This document shows, piece after piece, positions 1 to 8,979 of a stretch of 64,000 nt of DNA. Source of the stretch: an uncultured Bacteroides sp. GTDB taxonomy: Bacteria; Bacteroidota; Bacteroidia; Bacteroidales; Bacteroidaceae. Every line of letters starts with the position of its first letter. Position 1 is the stretch's first letter. Location: assembly GCA_900551445.1 (NCBI GenBank), contig URWA01000017.1, positions 5,049 to 69,048 on the forward strand, written 5' to 3'. A program made the translations under genes and the position numbers. The notes beneath the pieces were generated by a model. The model had not been told where the DNA came from. It made no database searches and saw only the letters and a program-made list of their open reading frames with translations.

Positions 1-2100
1 ATAATATGAGTTAGATACGTATGGATCTGTTGCATTACCGATTTTAGCCCATCCACCACGAAGTTTCAGGAAATTGAGAATATTCCCGCTGGTCAGCATC
101 GGAAGTGTTTCTGTCAAAATCCAGCTACCGCTAAATGACGGATAGAAGAATGCATCCTTAATGGTAGAATCCCAGTCGTTACGCACACTGATATCTGCAT
201 AAAGCTGATTTTTCCACCCCAATGAAAGATTAGCGTACACAGAGTTCGAGCGCCGTGTTTCATGGTTCTGTGCAGTATAAGCTGTTCCTTTTGCGTTCGC
301 TACGGTATAAAGTCCGGGAACGGTCAACTGATCTGCTCCTATTGTATTAATTTCGTACGCATAATCACGATAGTTAGCTCCAGCCAACGCATTCACATTG
401 AGGTCACCGAATTGTTTGGTGAAGTAAGCGATGAAATCGGCATTGATTTCCGTGGTACGACGATCATAATTACGAAAATATCCATCCGGGTAATCCACGC
501 TCCATTCTATATTAGACAGCTGGTTTGAATCGAAATGATCAAAGCCAAGGCGTCCTTCAAACTTCAACCAGTCAGTAGGCTTGATAAAAATAGAAGACTT
601 GCCATAGAAACGGTCGCGGGTGTATTTGTTCAAGTTATGGTTCAACACCCAGTACGGGTTCATGGCATAAGCCTGCTGCCAGTTGTAATGAGTATAATTC
701 CCCATCTCGTCCTTTTGGTCATAATTTGCCTTCAAATCCTCTATGTCAATCTGACGTCCATGCCATTGCAGCAAGGACTGCAGTACGTTTGAGCCGCTGT
801 ATCCGGTTCCAGGAAGATTGTCACTCTTCGTGCGGACAAAGTTTGCAGACAAATCGAAGTCAAGATACTTGTTTACACTCATCTTCGAGTTTATGGCAAT
901 AGAGTAACGTTTTTGGTCTGTGTTGGGTGTAGTACCTTTCTGGTCGCGGAATCCCAGCGAAGCACGAGTGGATGATCTTTCATTGGAAGTAGTCAATGAA
1001 ATCATGTGGCTCTGTGAGTAACCAGTTTCAAAGAAATCTTTGATATTGTTCGGGTGAGACACCCACGGAGTAGCTTGGCGCACACCATTAACAACCGGGC
1101 TATTATATTGTGGAATCATCAGACCGATATCCAAACGCGGTCCCCAAGACTCGTCGGCGTTGTCATTCACCCCATTTCCCATACCGTCGTAGTAGGAGAA
1201 TCCATGCTGTACAGCAAAATCTGCGTATGACATAATATCGCTGTAACCTCCTTCTTTCCAGTCGAACTCGCTTCCGTAATATCCTTGCCCGTATTTGTTC
1301 TGAAGTTTTGGCAAGTTATAAATCTGGTCAACCGTAAAACTTCCGTCATACGATATCTGTACGCCTTTGTCTTTTTTACCCGACTTGGTTGTGATAAGGA
1401 TAACACCGTTTCCGGCACGCATACCATAAAGGGCTGCCGAACCACCTTTCAATACCGATATGGATTCAATATCTTCCGGATTAATATCATTCAAACCTGA
1501 ACCCAGATTGACATCTGAACCGGTTCCGTTATCGTTCTGTACAGGCACACCATCCACCACAATCAAAGGTGCATTGTTTCCGAATGAAGAATTACCACGA
1601 ATCACAATATTTTGAGAGGCTCCAACCTGTCCACCTTGCGAAGTAATCTGTATTCCGGCAATCTTTCCCGAAAGTGCATTAGCCACATTCAACTGTGCAG
1701 CTTGAGTAATTTCATCCGATTTCACTTCTTGCAAGGCATATCCTAATGCTTTCTTCTCTCTTGAAATACCCATTGCAGTAACCACTACCTCATCCAAAGT
1801 CTCCGTATCCGACTGCAATACAATCTTCATGTTGGGCTTTATCGCTACCTCCTGACTTTTCATTCCCACAAATGAAACAATCAAGGTCTTGCTTCCAGCC
1901 TTCACACCTGAAATCTCAAAATTACCATCCACATCGGTAATGGTTCCTTGGGTAGTACCTTTCACCAGCACTGATGCTCCTACAATAGGAAGCCCATCTT
2001 CTTCTGAAGTCACCACACCTTTCACCGTTAATCCTTGCGACCATGCTACTCCCATCCATACAAACAGAAAGGTCAGCATCAATGTAAGTTTCCTTTTCAT
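1..2100 (-). CDS. SusC/RagA-family TonB-linked outer membrane receptor, 3' end outside window
   Basis: This is the N-terminal 700 codons of a SusC-type receptor, open through the left edge of the window. I read it directly from the minus strand: ATG at 2100-2098, a signal peptide ending near AWSQG, a CarboxypepD_reg-like beta-sandwich (GVVTSEEDGLPIVGASVLVK), then a TonB plug domain with the typical IRGNSS, VVDGVPV and GVILITTKSG motifs, followed by the start of the barrel. SusC proteins import glycans or other bulky ligands together with a surface SusD lipoprotein; a SusD partner would be expected downstream, outside the window. The substrate cannot be read from the sequence. Family typical length is about 1000 residues, so about 300 are missing here. 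Confidence 0.93.
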   Translation of the reverse strand, partial: MKRKLTLMLTFLFVWMGVAWSQGLTVKGVVTSEEDGLPIVGASVLVKGTTQGTITDVDGNFEISGVKAGSKTLIVSFVGMKSQEVAIKPNMKIVLQSDTETLDEVVVTAMGISREKKALGYALQEVKSDEITQAAQLNVANALSGKIAGIQITSQGGQVGASQNIVIRGNSSFGNNAPLIVVDGVPVQNDNGTGSDVNLGSGLNDINPEDIESISVLKGGSAALYGMRAGNGVILITTKSGKKDKGVQISYDGSFTVDQIYNLPKLQNKYGQGYYGSEFDWKEGGYSDIMSYADFAVQHGFSYYDGMGNGVNDNADESWGPRLDIGLMIPQYNSPVVNGVRQATPWVSHPNNIKDFFETGYSQSHMISLTTSNERSSTRASLGFRDQKGTTPNTDQKRYSIAINSKMSVNKYLDFDLSANFVRTKSDNLPGTGYSGSNVLQSLLQWHGRQIDIEDLKANYDQKDEMGNYTHYNWQQAYAMNPYWVLNHNLNKYTRDRFYGKSSIFIKPTDWLKFEGRLGFDHFDSNQLSNIEWSVDYPDGYFRNYDRRTTEINADFIAYFTKQFGDLNVNALAGANYRDYAYEINTIGADQLTVPGLYTVANAKGTAYTAQNHETRRSNSVYANLSLGWKNQLYADISVRNDWDSTIKDAFFYPSFSGSWILTETLPMLTSGNILNFLKLRGGWAKIGNATDPYVSNSYY

Positions 2101-2188
2101 AAATCCCTCCTTTGATTAAACATGAATAAATCTCGTTTAGTTAATAAAATACATTATAAATATATATTAGGACTCATTAACAACACCG

Positions 2189-2196
2189 CAAAGATA
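2189..2196 (-). promoter_or_regulatory. Bacteroidetes -7 box of the first susC gene
   Basis: TATCTTTG on the minus strand, a perfect TAnnTTTG. A TTTTG at 2222-2218, 21 bases further upstream, can serve as the -33 element. The start would lie near 2183, giving a leader of about 80 bases. Confidence 0.6.
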
Positions 2197-2460
2197 TATA
2201 TTTAATCAAACAAACAACAAAATATCACAGAAAAATAATAAAAAACACCAAAATGATATATTAAAACGAATATCAATTCACTTTTAATACAGCGAACAAT
2301 GATATAAACAGCAAGAAAAACAAAGAAAATAAATAAAAGACAACAGTAAAAACCGTAAAATAAAAGAAAAATCAAAAACAGTATATAGACAATTATATCT
2401 ATCAAAAAGATAGAAACAAGAAAGAATTAAGACACAATCAGCTTCACTAAAAGAACAAAA

Positions 2461-2486
2461 AAAGCCACCCTTAAAAGGATGGCTTT
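2461..2486 (-). terminator. Terminator of purA
   Basis: Ten-base-pair inverted repeat (AAAGCCACCC / GGATGGCTTT, one G-U pair) with a 6-base loop, followed on the minus strand by a T-rich run. It sits 24 bases after the purA stop codon. Confidence 0.8.
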
Positions 2487-2509
2487 CCCAATTTATCCAG
2501 ATAAATAAA

Positions 2510-3778
2510 TTAATCTACGTAACGTTCGATTGTCTGTTCACGGTCGGGACCTACAGATACAATCTTAATCGGAGTTCCCAGCTGTTCTTCCAAGAAAGTG
2601 ATATACGCATTGAATTCTTCAGGGAATTCATCCTCACTCGTCATCTTGGTCATATCTGTCTTCCAGCCCGGAAGTTCTGCATATACCGGTTCTACTCCTT
2701 CTGTAATATCAAACGGGAAATAATCAATTTCTTCCCCATTCACATTGTATGCCACACAAGCCTTGATAGTGTCAAAACCGTCCAGTACATCGCTCTTCAT
2801 CAGAATCAACTGAGTAACCCCGTTAATCATAATCGCATAACGCAAGGCAACCAAATCAATCCATCCGCAACGACGTTCACGACCTGTCACAGCTCCATAT
2901 TCATGTCCCAGATCACGAATGGTCTTGCCTGTTTCGTCGAAAAGTTCAGTAGGGAACGGACCTGAACCCACACGGGTACAATAAGCTTTCATGATACCAT
3001 ACACTTCACCGATTCTGTTAGGACCTAATCCCAGTCCTGTACAAGCACCGGCACAGATGGTATTGGAAGAAGTCACAAAAGGATAAGAGCCAAAATCTAC
3101 ATCCAGCATGGTTCCCTGAGCACCTTCACAAAGAACGGACTTGCCTTCATTCAACAGACGGTTCACTTCATGTTCGCTGTCTACCAAATGGAACTGACGA
3201 AGGTATTCAATGCCTTCCATCCATTGTTTTTCAAGTTCCGTAATATCATATTCATAGTTCAGACTCTTCAAGATAGCTTCATGACGAGCCTTGGCTGCAG
3301 CATATTTCGCTTCAAAGTTATGCAGGATATCACCCACGCGCAATCCGTTACGGCTCACTTTGTCGGTATAGGTAGGGCCAATGCCTTTTCCGGTGGTTCC
3401 TACTTTAGACGCACCTTTGGCAGCTTCGTATGCGGCATCCAGGATACGGTGAGTAGGGAGAATCAGATGAGCTTTCTTGGAAATGTGCAGGCGTTCTTTC
3501 AACGGATGTCCGCTTGCCTCCAATGCTTCAGCTTCCGCCTTGAACAGAGCCGGATCAAGTACCACTCCATTTCCAATTATATTTACCTTATCACCCTGGA
3601 AAATTCCAGAAGGAATAGAACGGAGCACATATTTCTGACCTTCAAATTCAAGAGTATGTCCGGCGTTCGGGCCTCCCTGAAAACGGGCAACCACATCGTA
3701 ACGGGGAGTCAACACATCGACTACTTTACCTTTTCCTTCGTCGCCCCACTGTAAACCTAGCAAAACATCTACTTTCAT
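2510..3778 (-). CDS. purA: Adenylosuccinate synthetase
   Basis: Joins IMP and aspartate with GTP hydrolysis to make adenylosuccinate, the committed step from IMP to AMP, in the cytoplasm. The 422-residue length is normal for the family. The N-terminal loop QWGDEGKGK (residues 10-18, catalytic Asp13) and the GGPNAGHT, GTTGKGIGPTY and GRERRCGW motifs are all present. It starts 30 bases after the stop of the Fur-family gene with no promoter box seen in that gap, so the two are probably one transcript. A good terminator follows. Confidence 0.97.
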   Translation of the reverse strand: MKVDVLLGLQWGDEGKGKVVDVLTPRYDVVARFQGGPNAGHTLEFEGQKYVLRSIPSGIFQGDKVNIIGNGVVLDPALFKAEAEALEASGHPLKERLHISKKAHLILPTHRILDAAYEAAKGASKVGTTGKGIGPTYTDKVSRNGLRVGDILHNFEAKYAAAKARHEAILKSLNYEYDITELEKQWMEGIEYLRQFHLVDSEHEVNRLLNEGKSVLCEGAQGTMLDVDFGSYPFVTSSNTICAGACTGLGLGPNRIGEVYGIMKAYCTRVGSGPFPTELFDETGKTIRDLGHEYGAVTGRERRCGWIDLVALRYAIMINGVTQLILMKSDVLDGFDTIKACVAYNVNGEEIDYFPFDITEGVEPVYAELPGWKTDMTKMTSEDEFPEEFNAYITFLEEQLGTPIKIVSVGPDREQTIERYVD

Positions 3779-3808
3779 GATTCTTTTTGTTTTATATATT
3801 CTTTGGTA

Positions 3809-4267
3809 TTATTTCTTCTTCCGTTTCGCCGCCATGCACTTGTTGCACAAGCCATAGATGTATAAGGAATAATGCGAAGCATAAAATCCCTTCAGCTTTG
3901 TCTGCGCAATAGCCTGCTTCAGGTTTTCATCTTCAAACTCCGACACCTTTCCACAGCTGGTACAAATCATGTGATGATGGGTTTCATTGTTATACGAGCG
4001 TTCATACTGGGAAGTATTGCCAAACTGGTGCTTGATGACCAAGCCGGCATCTATGAGTAAAATGATGGTATTATACAGGGTAGCACGACTCACCCGGAAC
4101 TTCTCCTTTTCCGCCATATAACTATACAACTCATCCACATCAAAATGCCCTTTGATGGAATAAATCGTCTCAAGTATGGCATAACGTTCAGGCGTCTTCC
4201 GATGTCCGTTCTTCTGCAAATACTCTGTAAGGATTTGCTTGACTGTATCTTTTATGTTCTCTTCCAT
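3809..4267 (-). CDS. Fur-family transcriptional regulator
   Basis: A 152-residue metal- or peroxide-responsive repressor of the Fur/PerR/Zur family. The N-terminal winged helix spans about residues 1-85 (RKTPERYAILETI, VSRATLYNTI recognition helix). The C-terminal dimer domain has HHHMICTSCGK and a second Cys pair (CNKC), the usual structural zinc site. The sequence does not tell which metal or oxidant is sensed; Fur and PerR are both possible. It heads the transcript that continues into purA 30 bases later. Confidence 0.88.
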   Translation of the reverse strand: MEENIKDTVKQILTEYLQKNGHRKTPERYAILETIYSIKGHFDVDELYSYMAEKEKFRVSRATLYNTIILLIDAGLVIKHQFGNTSQYERSYNNETHHHMICTSCGKVSEFEDENLKQAIAQTKLKGFYASHYSLYIYGLCNKCMAAKRKKK

Positions 4268-4287
4268 CCCAATAATCGTTCAGCGGT

Positions 4288-4295
4288 CAAAGTTA
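4288..4295 (-). promoter_or_regulatory. -7 box of the fur-purA unit
   Basis: TAACTTTG on the minus strand, in the 53-base gap between the AlkD-like gene and fur. It gives a leader of only about 15 bases. Confidence 0.6.
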
Positions 4296-4320
4296 TATTT
4301 TTTTGAGTAATTTAGAAAGA

Positions 4321-4998
4321 TTACAGGCTATATTCTATCTCATTTTTTAATTCTTCAGCCACCATACGGACCTCAGGTTTTGACGATTTTATAAGATTTC
4401 CCAACATACGGAGCACCTTACGTGCGTTTGCTTTCGACTGCAAGGCAAATTTACAAACCGCCTTTCCCGCCACATTGCGCATATCTGAATCTCCTTCCAA
4501 TACGGTAAAAGCTTGGTCCAGAAATTCCTCCTCTGCCCGCTCGTTCAATGTCCATCCTTTCATCAGCAAACGGGCCATCAAGAGGTATCCACAGAGCTGG
4601 AAATATTCCCGTTCGTCGGCCATCCATGGGAAAACCACCTCCGAAGCGTACGGCAAACGCTGGAAAAGATTCATCACCGTATATTCTGCCAGTTCCGGAT
4701 AGTGCATGTCTTCTATCCATATTTCCGCAATTTCCCGATAGAAGGTTTCTACAGGCTGAAGCAAACCGGCCATAATTTTACACTCACGGATATTCTCCTT
4801 CCACAGAGCCTGAGCCAGTTCATGATTGGGTTCATACTCGGCTGCAATCTCTTTAATACGGGGATATTCAATACCAAAATTCAATTTATAATCAAACCCT
4901 TTCTCCCGCATGCTTTGGGAAACCACACCATTCATAAACAAACGGAACTTTGACTTGATTTCCCTTATCGTTTCATGTATTTCTGCTTCTGTCATCAT
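4321..4998 (-). CDS. AlkD-like DNA alkylation repair family protein
   Basis: A 225-residue, mostly helical protein resembling the HEAT-like repeat DNA alkylation repair family (AlkD type), which removes alkylated bases by glycosylase action. I see the alternating amphipathic helices and the family-like LAQALWKENIRECKIMAG segment. The repeats are diverged, so activity is uncertain. The start is set by ATG at 4998-4996, whose A overlaps the TGA of the upstream DPP III gene (TGATG), an arrangement typical of translational coupling. A further ATG follows immediately. No common pathway with the peptidase is apparent. Confidence 0.7.
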   Translation of the reverse strand: MMTEAEIHETIREIKSKFRLFMNGVVSQSMREKGFDYKLNFGIEYPRIKEIAAEYEPNHELAQALWKENIRECKIMAGLLQPVETFYREIAEIWIEDMHYPELAEYTVMNLFQRLPYASEVVFPWMADEREYFQLCGYLLMARLLMKGWTLNERAEEEFLDQAFTVLEGDSDMRNVAGKAVCKFALQSKANARKVLRMLGNLIKSSKPEVRMVAEELKNEIEYSL

Positions 4999-6965
4999 CA
5001 AATTTTCAAATTAGAATAATCGCGGCCATAACGAAGCATCTGCTCCGTATAACCTTCTGTATAATCTACTTTCACATCCACAATCCGGCCATCCGCATCG
5101 TATTCAGGACGATATACCGGATTGACAAATCCCTTGTAAGGAGCCAGATGCAAGGCACGGTAACGGGCCAGCACTTCTTCATGGAGCGACGCATCCAGTT
5201 TCACGCCATATTTTTCCACCAAAGCACGGGCTGCTTCGTAATCACCTTCGCTCTTGATACGCTGAATCTTGCTCAACAACATGCCAAACAGCCCACGCAA
5301 CTGAAGAAAATCATTGACTTTTACATACGTCTTTCCTTCCTTCTGCACCAGTTCCACGACGTTCATCGGCTTCCCATATTCAAGCGCCCAACGGGCAATC
5401 AACTGACGATTACGCATGTGTGCCTCTTCCAAATCACGGCCCGGTTCAATACGTACCATCTGAGTGAGAAGCCCGTTCATCATATAGGCATAATACTCAG
5501 CCTTATAGGCTTCCTCATCAGGAGTCAGCCCCAGTTCCACCAGTTTCTCATCAGCCAGATAATACAGGCCGAACAAATCGGCACGAGCCTCTTCAATCGT
5601 AGAGCCATACGCCTTCAAGGCATCCGGGTCCACTCCAGGGAGCAGTTTGCCGGAACCATGCCCCACACATTCATGCAAATCCGTATGAAGCTCTCCCGTG
5701 ATATCGGCATATTTCTCCAATAAATCCCGCTCAGCCTGACTGTACACGAACTCTTCCCGGAAACCATTTCCTTTGGCCGCCTTGTTGTAAGCATCTGTCA
5801 AATTTCCGATTGTCACCGACTTGGAACCATGGCGACTGCGAATCCAGTTGGAATTAGGTAAATTGATGCCAATGGCTGAACTCGGATACAAATCTCCTCC
5901 CAGCATTGCAGCCGTAATGACTTTGGCCGAAACGCCCGTCACCATTCCCTTTTTAAAGGCTAAGGACACCGGAGAATGATCTTCAAACCACTGTGCATTT
6001 TGACTGATGATTTCCGTACGTCGGGTAGCCTCTTCGTCTTTAAAGTTCACAATCGACTCCCAGCTGGCTTTCATCCCCAGCGGATCGCCATAACTTTCAA
6101 TAAAGCCATTGACAAAATCCACTTTTGAACCGGTGTCTTTCAGCCAAGCAATGGAATAGTTATCAAAAGTCTTCAAGTCGCCCGTACGGTAAAAGTCCAC
6201 CAACAAGCGAATCACCTCACGTTGTGCTTCACTCTCGGCTACGGTTTCAGCCTTCTCCAGCCAAGCAATGATTTTCTCGATGGCTTCTCCATACATACCT
6301 CCTACTTTCCACACTTCTTCCCGCAAGAAACCGTCTTTCTTTACCAGCCGGCTGTTCATTCCATACATCACCGGATGAGGGTCTCCCGGTATTTTCAGAA
6401 TGGAATAAAATGCTTCCGCCTCCTTCTGCGTCACACCTTCATAATAGTTGGCCGCAGAAGTCATCACCAAGTCTTCTCCATCCGCCTGATTTACCCGTTT
6501 AGGCATGACTTCCGGGTCAAAAATTACCGGAAACAGCTCGTCACACATCTCCTGCACAGATTCTCCGTCCTTTAACGGGAGCTGTGACACATCCACTTTT
6601 TCTATCCATTTCCGTAAAAACTCCGGGGAAAAAGAAGGCATAAACTTATCACAAGCATAATGATGATAAATTCCACTGGAAAACCATACACGTTTCAAAT
6701 AGACTTCCAATCCCTGGAATTCCGCATCCTCTTTATCCCCCGTATAAGTCGTATAAACCACCTCCAGCAACTTCCGGATTTGCAGATTATACTTTCCATT
6801 CTGATCAAAGAGGATGTCACGTCCCTCCAAAGCCGCCTGCGACAAATAATAAACCAACTCTTTCTGCCGTAACGATAAATTCTCAAAACCGGCCACACAA
6901 TAGCGCAACAATTGCAAATCGGCGAATTGTTCTACTATATAATTAAAATTCCCTTGCGTACTCAT
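4998..6965 (-). CDS. Dipeptidyl peptidase III (M49 family)
   Basis: Zinc exopeptidase that removes dipeptides from the N-terminus of oligopeptides. The 655-residue protein carries the M49 signature HECVGH at residues 431-436 (two zinc-binding His and the catalytic Glu), then EEARADLFGLYYL supplying the third zinc ligand Glu. The family in eukaryotes has HELLGH; Cys in position 3 is the form known from Bacteroides DPP III. No signal peptide is evident, so it is probably cytoplasmic. The stop overlaps the start of the AlkD-like gene. Confidence 0.9.
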   Translation of the reverse strand: MSTQGNFNYIVEQFADLQLLRYCVAGFENLSLRQKELVYYLSQAALEGRDILFDQNGKYNLQIRKLLEVVYTTYTGDKEDAEFQGLEVYLKRVWFSSGIYHHYACDKFMPSFSPEFLRKWIEKVDVSQLPLKDGESVQEMCDELFPVIFDPEVMPKRVNQADGEDLVMTSAANYYEGVTQKEAEAFYSILKIPGDPHPVMYGMNSRLVKKDGFLREEVWKVGGMYGEAIEKIIAWLEKAETVAESEAQREVIRLLVDFYRTGDLKTFDNYSIAWLKDTGSKVDFVNGFIESYGDPLGMKASWESIVNFKDEEATRRTEIISQNAQWFEDHSPVSLAFKKGMVTGVSAKVITAAMLGGDLYPSSAIGINLPNSNWIRSRHGSKSVTIGNLTDAYNKAAKGNGFREEFVYSQAERDLLEKYADITGELHTDLHECVGHGSGKLLPGVDPDALKAYGSTIEEARADLFGLYYLADEKLVELGLTPDEEAYKAEYYAYMMNGLLTQMVRIEPGRDLEEAHMRNRQLIARWALEYGKPMNVVELVQKEGKTYVKVNDFLQLRGLFGMLLSKIQRIKSEGDYEAARALVEKYGVKLDASLHEEVLARYRALHLAPYKGFVNPVYRPEYDADGRIVDVKVDYTEGYTEQMLRYGRDYSNLKI

Positions 6966-7082
6966 TCTAGTTCGTTCTTAATAAATAAGTATCCTTATCA
7001 CATAATCATACAAAAATCGTAGAAGTTTTCCGATTTCACAACAATCCCTTTAAAAAGTTTATCAAAAAACTTTACGTGAAGA

Positions 7083-7090
7083 CAAAAGTA
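7083..7090 (-). promoter_or_regulatory. -7 box of the DPP III gene
   Basis: TACTTTTG on the minus strand, divergent from the recQ promoter 31 bases away. It implies a leader of about 110 bases. Confidence 0.55.
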
Positions 7091-7121
7091 CGATAAAACA
7101 GCAAAGTTTTAAAATTTTCCC

Positions 7122-7129
7122 TATCTTTG
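7122..7129 (+). promoter_or_regulatory. -7 box of recQ
   Basis: TATCTTTG. Its last G is also the first base of a GTG that could be taken as the recQ start. The transcript should begin near 7135, so that GTG cannot be used. Confidence 0.65.
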
Positions 7130-7146
7130 TGAGCAAAATTACAATC

Positions 7147-8979
7147 ATGAGAGAACAAATGCTGAAAACCCTCAAATCTTATTTTGGGTACACTTCTTTC
7201 CGTCCGCTTCAGGAACAAATTATTACTGCCATTTTACAGAAAAAAGACACATTGGTACTCATGCCCACCGGAGGAGGAAAGTCCATGTGTTACCAGCTTC
7301 CGGCACTCATGATGGAAGGAACAACCGTAGTAGTCTCCCCACTGATATCTCTCATGAAAGACCAGGTGGAATCCTTACAGGCCAACGGCATCATAGCCCG
7401 CGCCCTGAACAGCACCAACGACGAAACCACCAACGCCCAGCTCTATTTTGAATGTCTACAAGGAAGAGTGAAATTGCTCTATATCTCTCCCGAGAGACTG
7501 CTCTTTGAATGTAACCATCTGCTGCGCGACATCAAGATTTCCTTGTTTGCCATTGATGAAGCCCACTGCATCTCCCACTGGGGACATGACTTCCGACCGG
7601 AATACACACAGCTGAAAGTGATACGCCAATATTTTCCGCAAGTACCTGTTGTAGCCCTGACCGCTACCGCCGATAAAATTACCCGGGAAGACATCATACA
7701 GCAGTTGAACATGCGGCATCCAGAAATCTTTATCTCCTCTTTCGACCGGCCCAACCTGAGTCTGGAGGTGAAACGAGGTTACCCGCAAAAAGAAAAGATA
7801 AAGACCATTGCCAACTTCCTGCGACGCCACCGGAGAGAAAGCGGCATCATCTATTGTATGAGCCGTAACGGGACGGAAAAGGTGGCCAGCCTGCTCGAAC
7901 AAGAAGGGTTCCACGCAGGAGTCTATCACGCCGGATTATCGAACGAACAACGGGAAATGACACAGGACGATTTCATCAACGACCGAATCCAAATTGTCTG
8001 TGCCACCATCGCCTTTGGAATGGGAATCGACAAGTCCAATGTGCGATGGGTCATCCATTACAACCTGCCCAAAAGCATCGAAAACTTCTACCAGGAAATC
8101 GGACGGGCCGGACGTGACGGCCTGCCCAGTGAGACCATCCTCTTCTATTCTTTCAGCGACATCGTCATGCTCTCCCGTTTTGCTGCCGAAAGCAACCAGC
8201 AAGGAATCAACCTGGAAAAATTGAACCGCATGCAACAGTATGCCGAATCCGACATTTGCCGACGAAGAATCCTGCTGAACTACTTTGGAGAGACCATGGA
8301 CCACGATTGCTGCAACTGCGACGTGTGCAAAAATCCCCCGGAACGTTTCGACGGTACCATTATCGTACAAAAGGCTTTAAGCGCCATCGCCCGTACCGAC
8401 CAGCAGGTAGGTACCCGCACCCTAATTGATATCCTCAAGGGATATGCCACTTCCGAAGTGATAGAAAAAGGATATGACAAACTCAAGACTTACGGAGTAG
8501 GAAGAGACCTGCCCGGAAAAGACTGGCAAGACTATCTTCTTCAGATGCTAAACCTGGGATACTTTGAAATTGCCTACAACGAAAACAATCATCTGAAAAT
8601 TACAGAAGCCGGGAAAAAAATCCTGTTTGGAAAAGAACGCGCACAGCTGGTCATCATACAGAGAGAAGATGCCCGCAGAAAGAAAGGCGCCCAAAGCCAC
8701 AAGAATTCCGCCCCGGCACCGTTGTTCGTCTCAACTGTCTTCGAAGAAGAAGATGCAGAATTGTTTGAATCCCTCCGGTCGCTTCGGAAAAAGCTGGCCG
8801 ACCAGATGGCAATCCCTGCCTACATTGTGCTATCCGACAAGACACTGCATCTGCTGGCGCTCAAAAAACCTGAAACCATCGAAGAATTCGGCGAAATCAG
8901 CGGCATAGGTGAGTTCAAAAAAGAAAAATACGGAAAAGAATTCCTGGCGGTCATCAGTGAACACCTGTACAAAGGCTAA
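7147..8979 (+). CDS. recQ: ATP-dependent DNA helicase RecQ
   Basis: 3'-5' superfamily 2 helicase acting in recombination and replication-fork repair. From the ATG at 7147 it has 610 residues: Walker A TGGGKS (41-46), DEAH box (137-140), helicase C-terminal domain with FGMGIDKSNVRWVIHY and QEIGRAGRDG, the RQC zinc cysteines (CRRRILLNYF, CCNCDVC), a winged helix, and a C-terminal HRDC domain. A GTG 18 bases upstream is in frame but lies in the promoter box, so 7147 (or 7159) is the start. The 3' end overlaps the convergent M64 gene by 4 bases with no terminator between them. Confidence 0.96.
   Translation: MREQMLKTLKSYFGYTSFRPLQEQIITAILQKKDTLVLMPTGGGKSMCYQLPALMMEGTTVVVSPLISLMKDQVESLQANGIIARALNSTNDETTNAQLYFECLQGRVKLLYISPERLLFECNHLLRDIKISLFAIDEAHCISHWGHDFRPEYTQLKVIRQYFPQVPVVALTATADKITREDIIQQLNMRHPEIFISSFDRPNLSLEVKRGYPQKEKIKTIANFLRRHRRESGIIYCMSRNGTEKVASLLEQEGFHAGVYHAGLSNEQREMTQDDFINDRIQIVCATIAFGMGIDKSNVRWVIHYNLPKSIENFYQEIGRAGRDGLPSETILFYSFSDIVMLSRFAAESNQQGINLEKLNRMQQYAESDICRRRILLNYFGETMDHDCCNCDVCKNPPERFDGTIIVQKALSAIARTDQQVGTRTLIDILKGYATSEVIEKGYDKLKTYGVGRDLPGKDWQDYLLQMLNLGYFEIAYNENNHLKITEAGKKILFGKERAQLVIIQREDARRKKGAQSHKNSAPAPLFVSTVFEEEDAELFESLRSLRKKLADQMAIPAYIVLSDKTLHLLALKKPETIEEFGEISGIGEFKKEKYGKEFLAVISEHLYKG

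Larger units (their letters stand above)
2101..2509. other. AT-rich intergenic region between susC and purA
   Basis: About 410 bases without a convincing gene. It holds the purA terminator at 2461-2486 and the susC promoter at 2189-2196. The rest is very AT-rich. A 67-codon hydrophobic reading frame on the minus strand (2202-2405) overlaps the promoter and is not credible. Confidence 0.7.

Noticed and set aside
2202..2405. 67-codon hydrophobic reading frame
   Set aside because: Very AT-rich stretch upstream of susC; hydrophobicity follows from T-rich codons, and it overlaps the susC promoter region.
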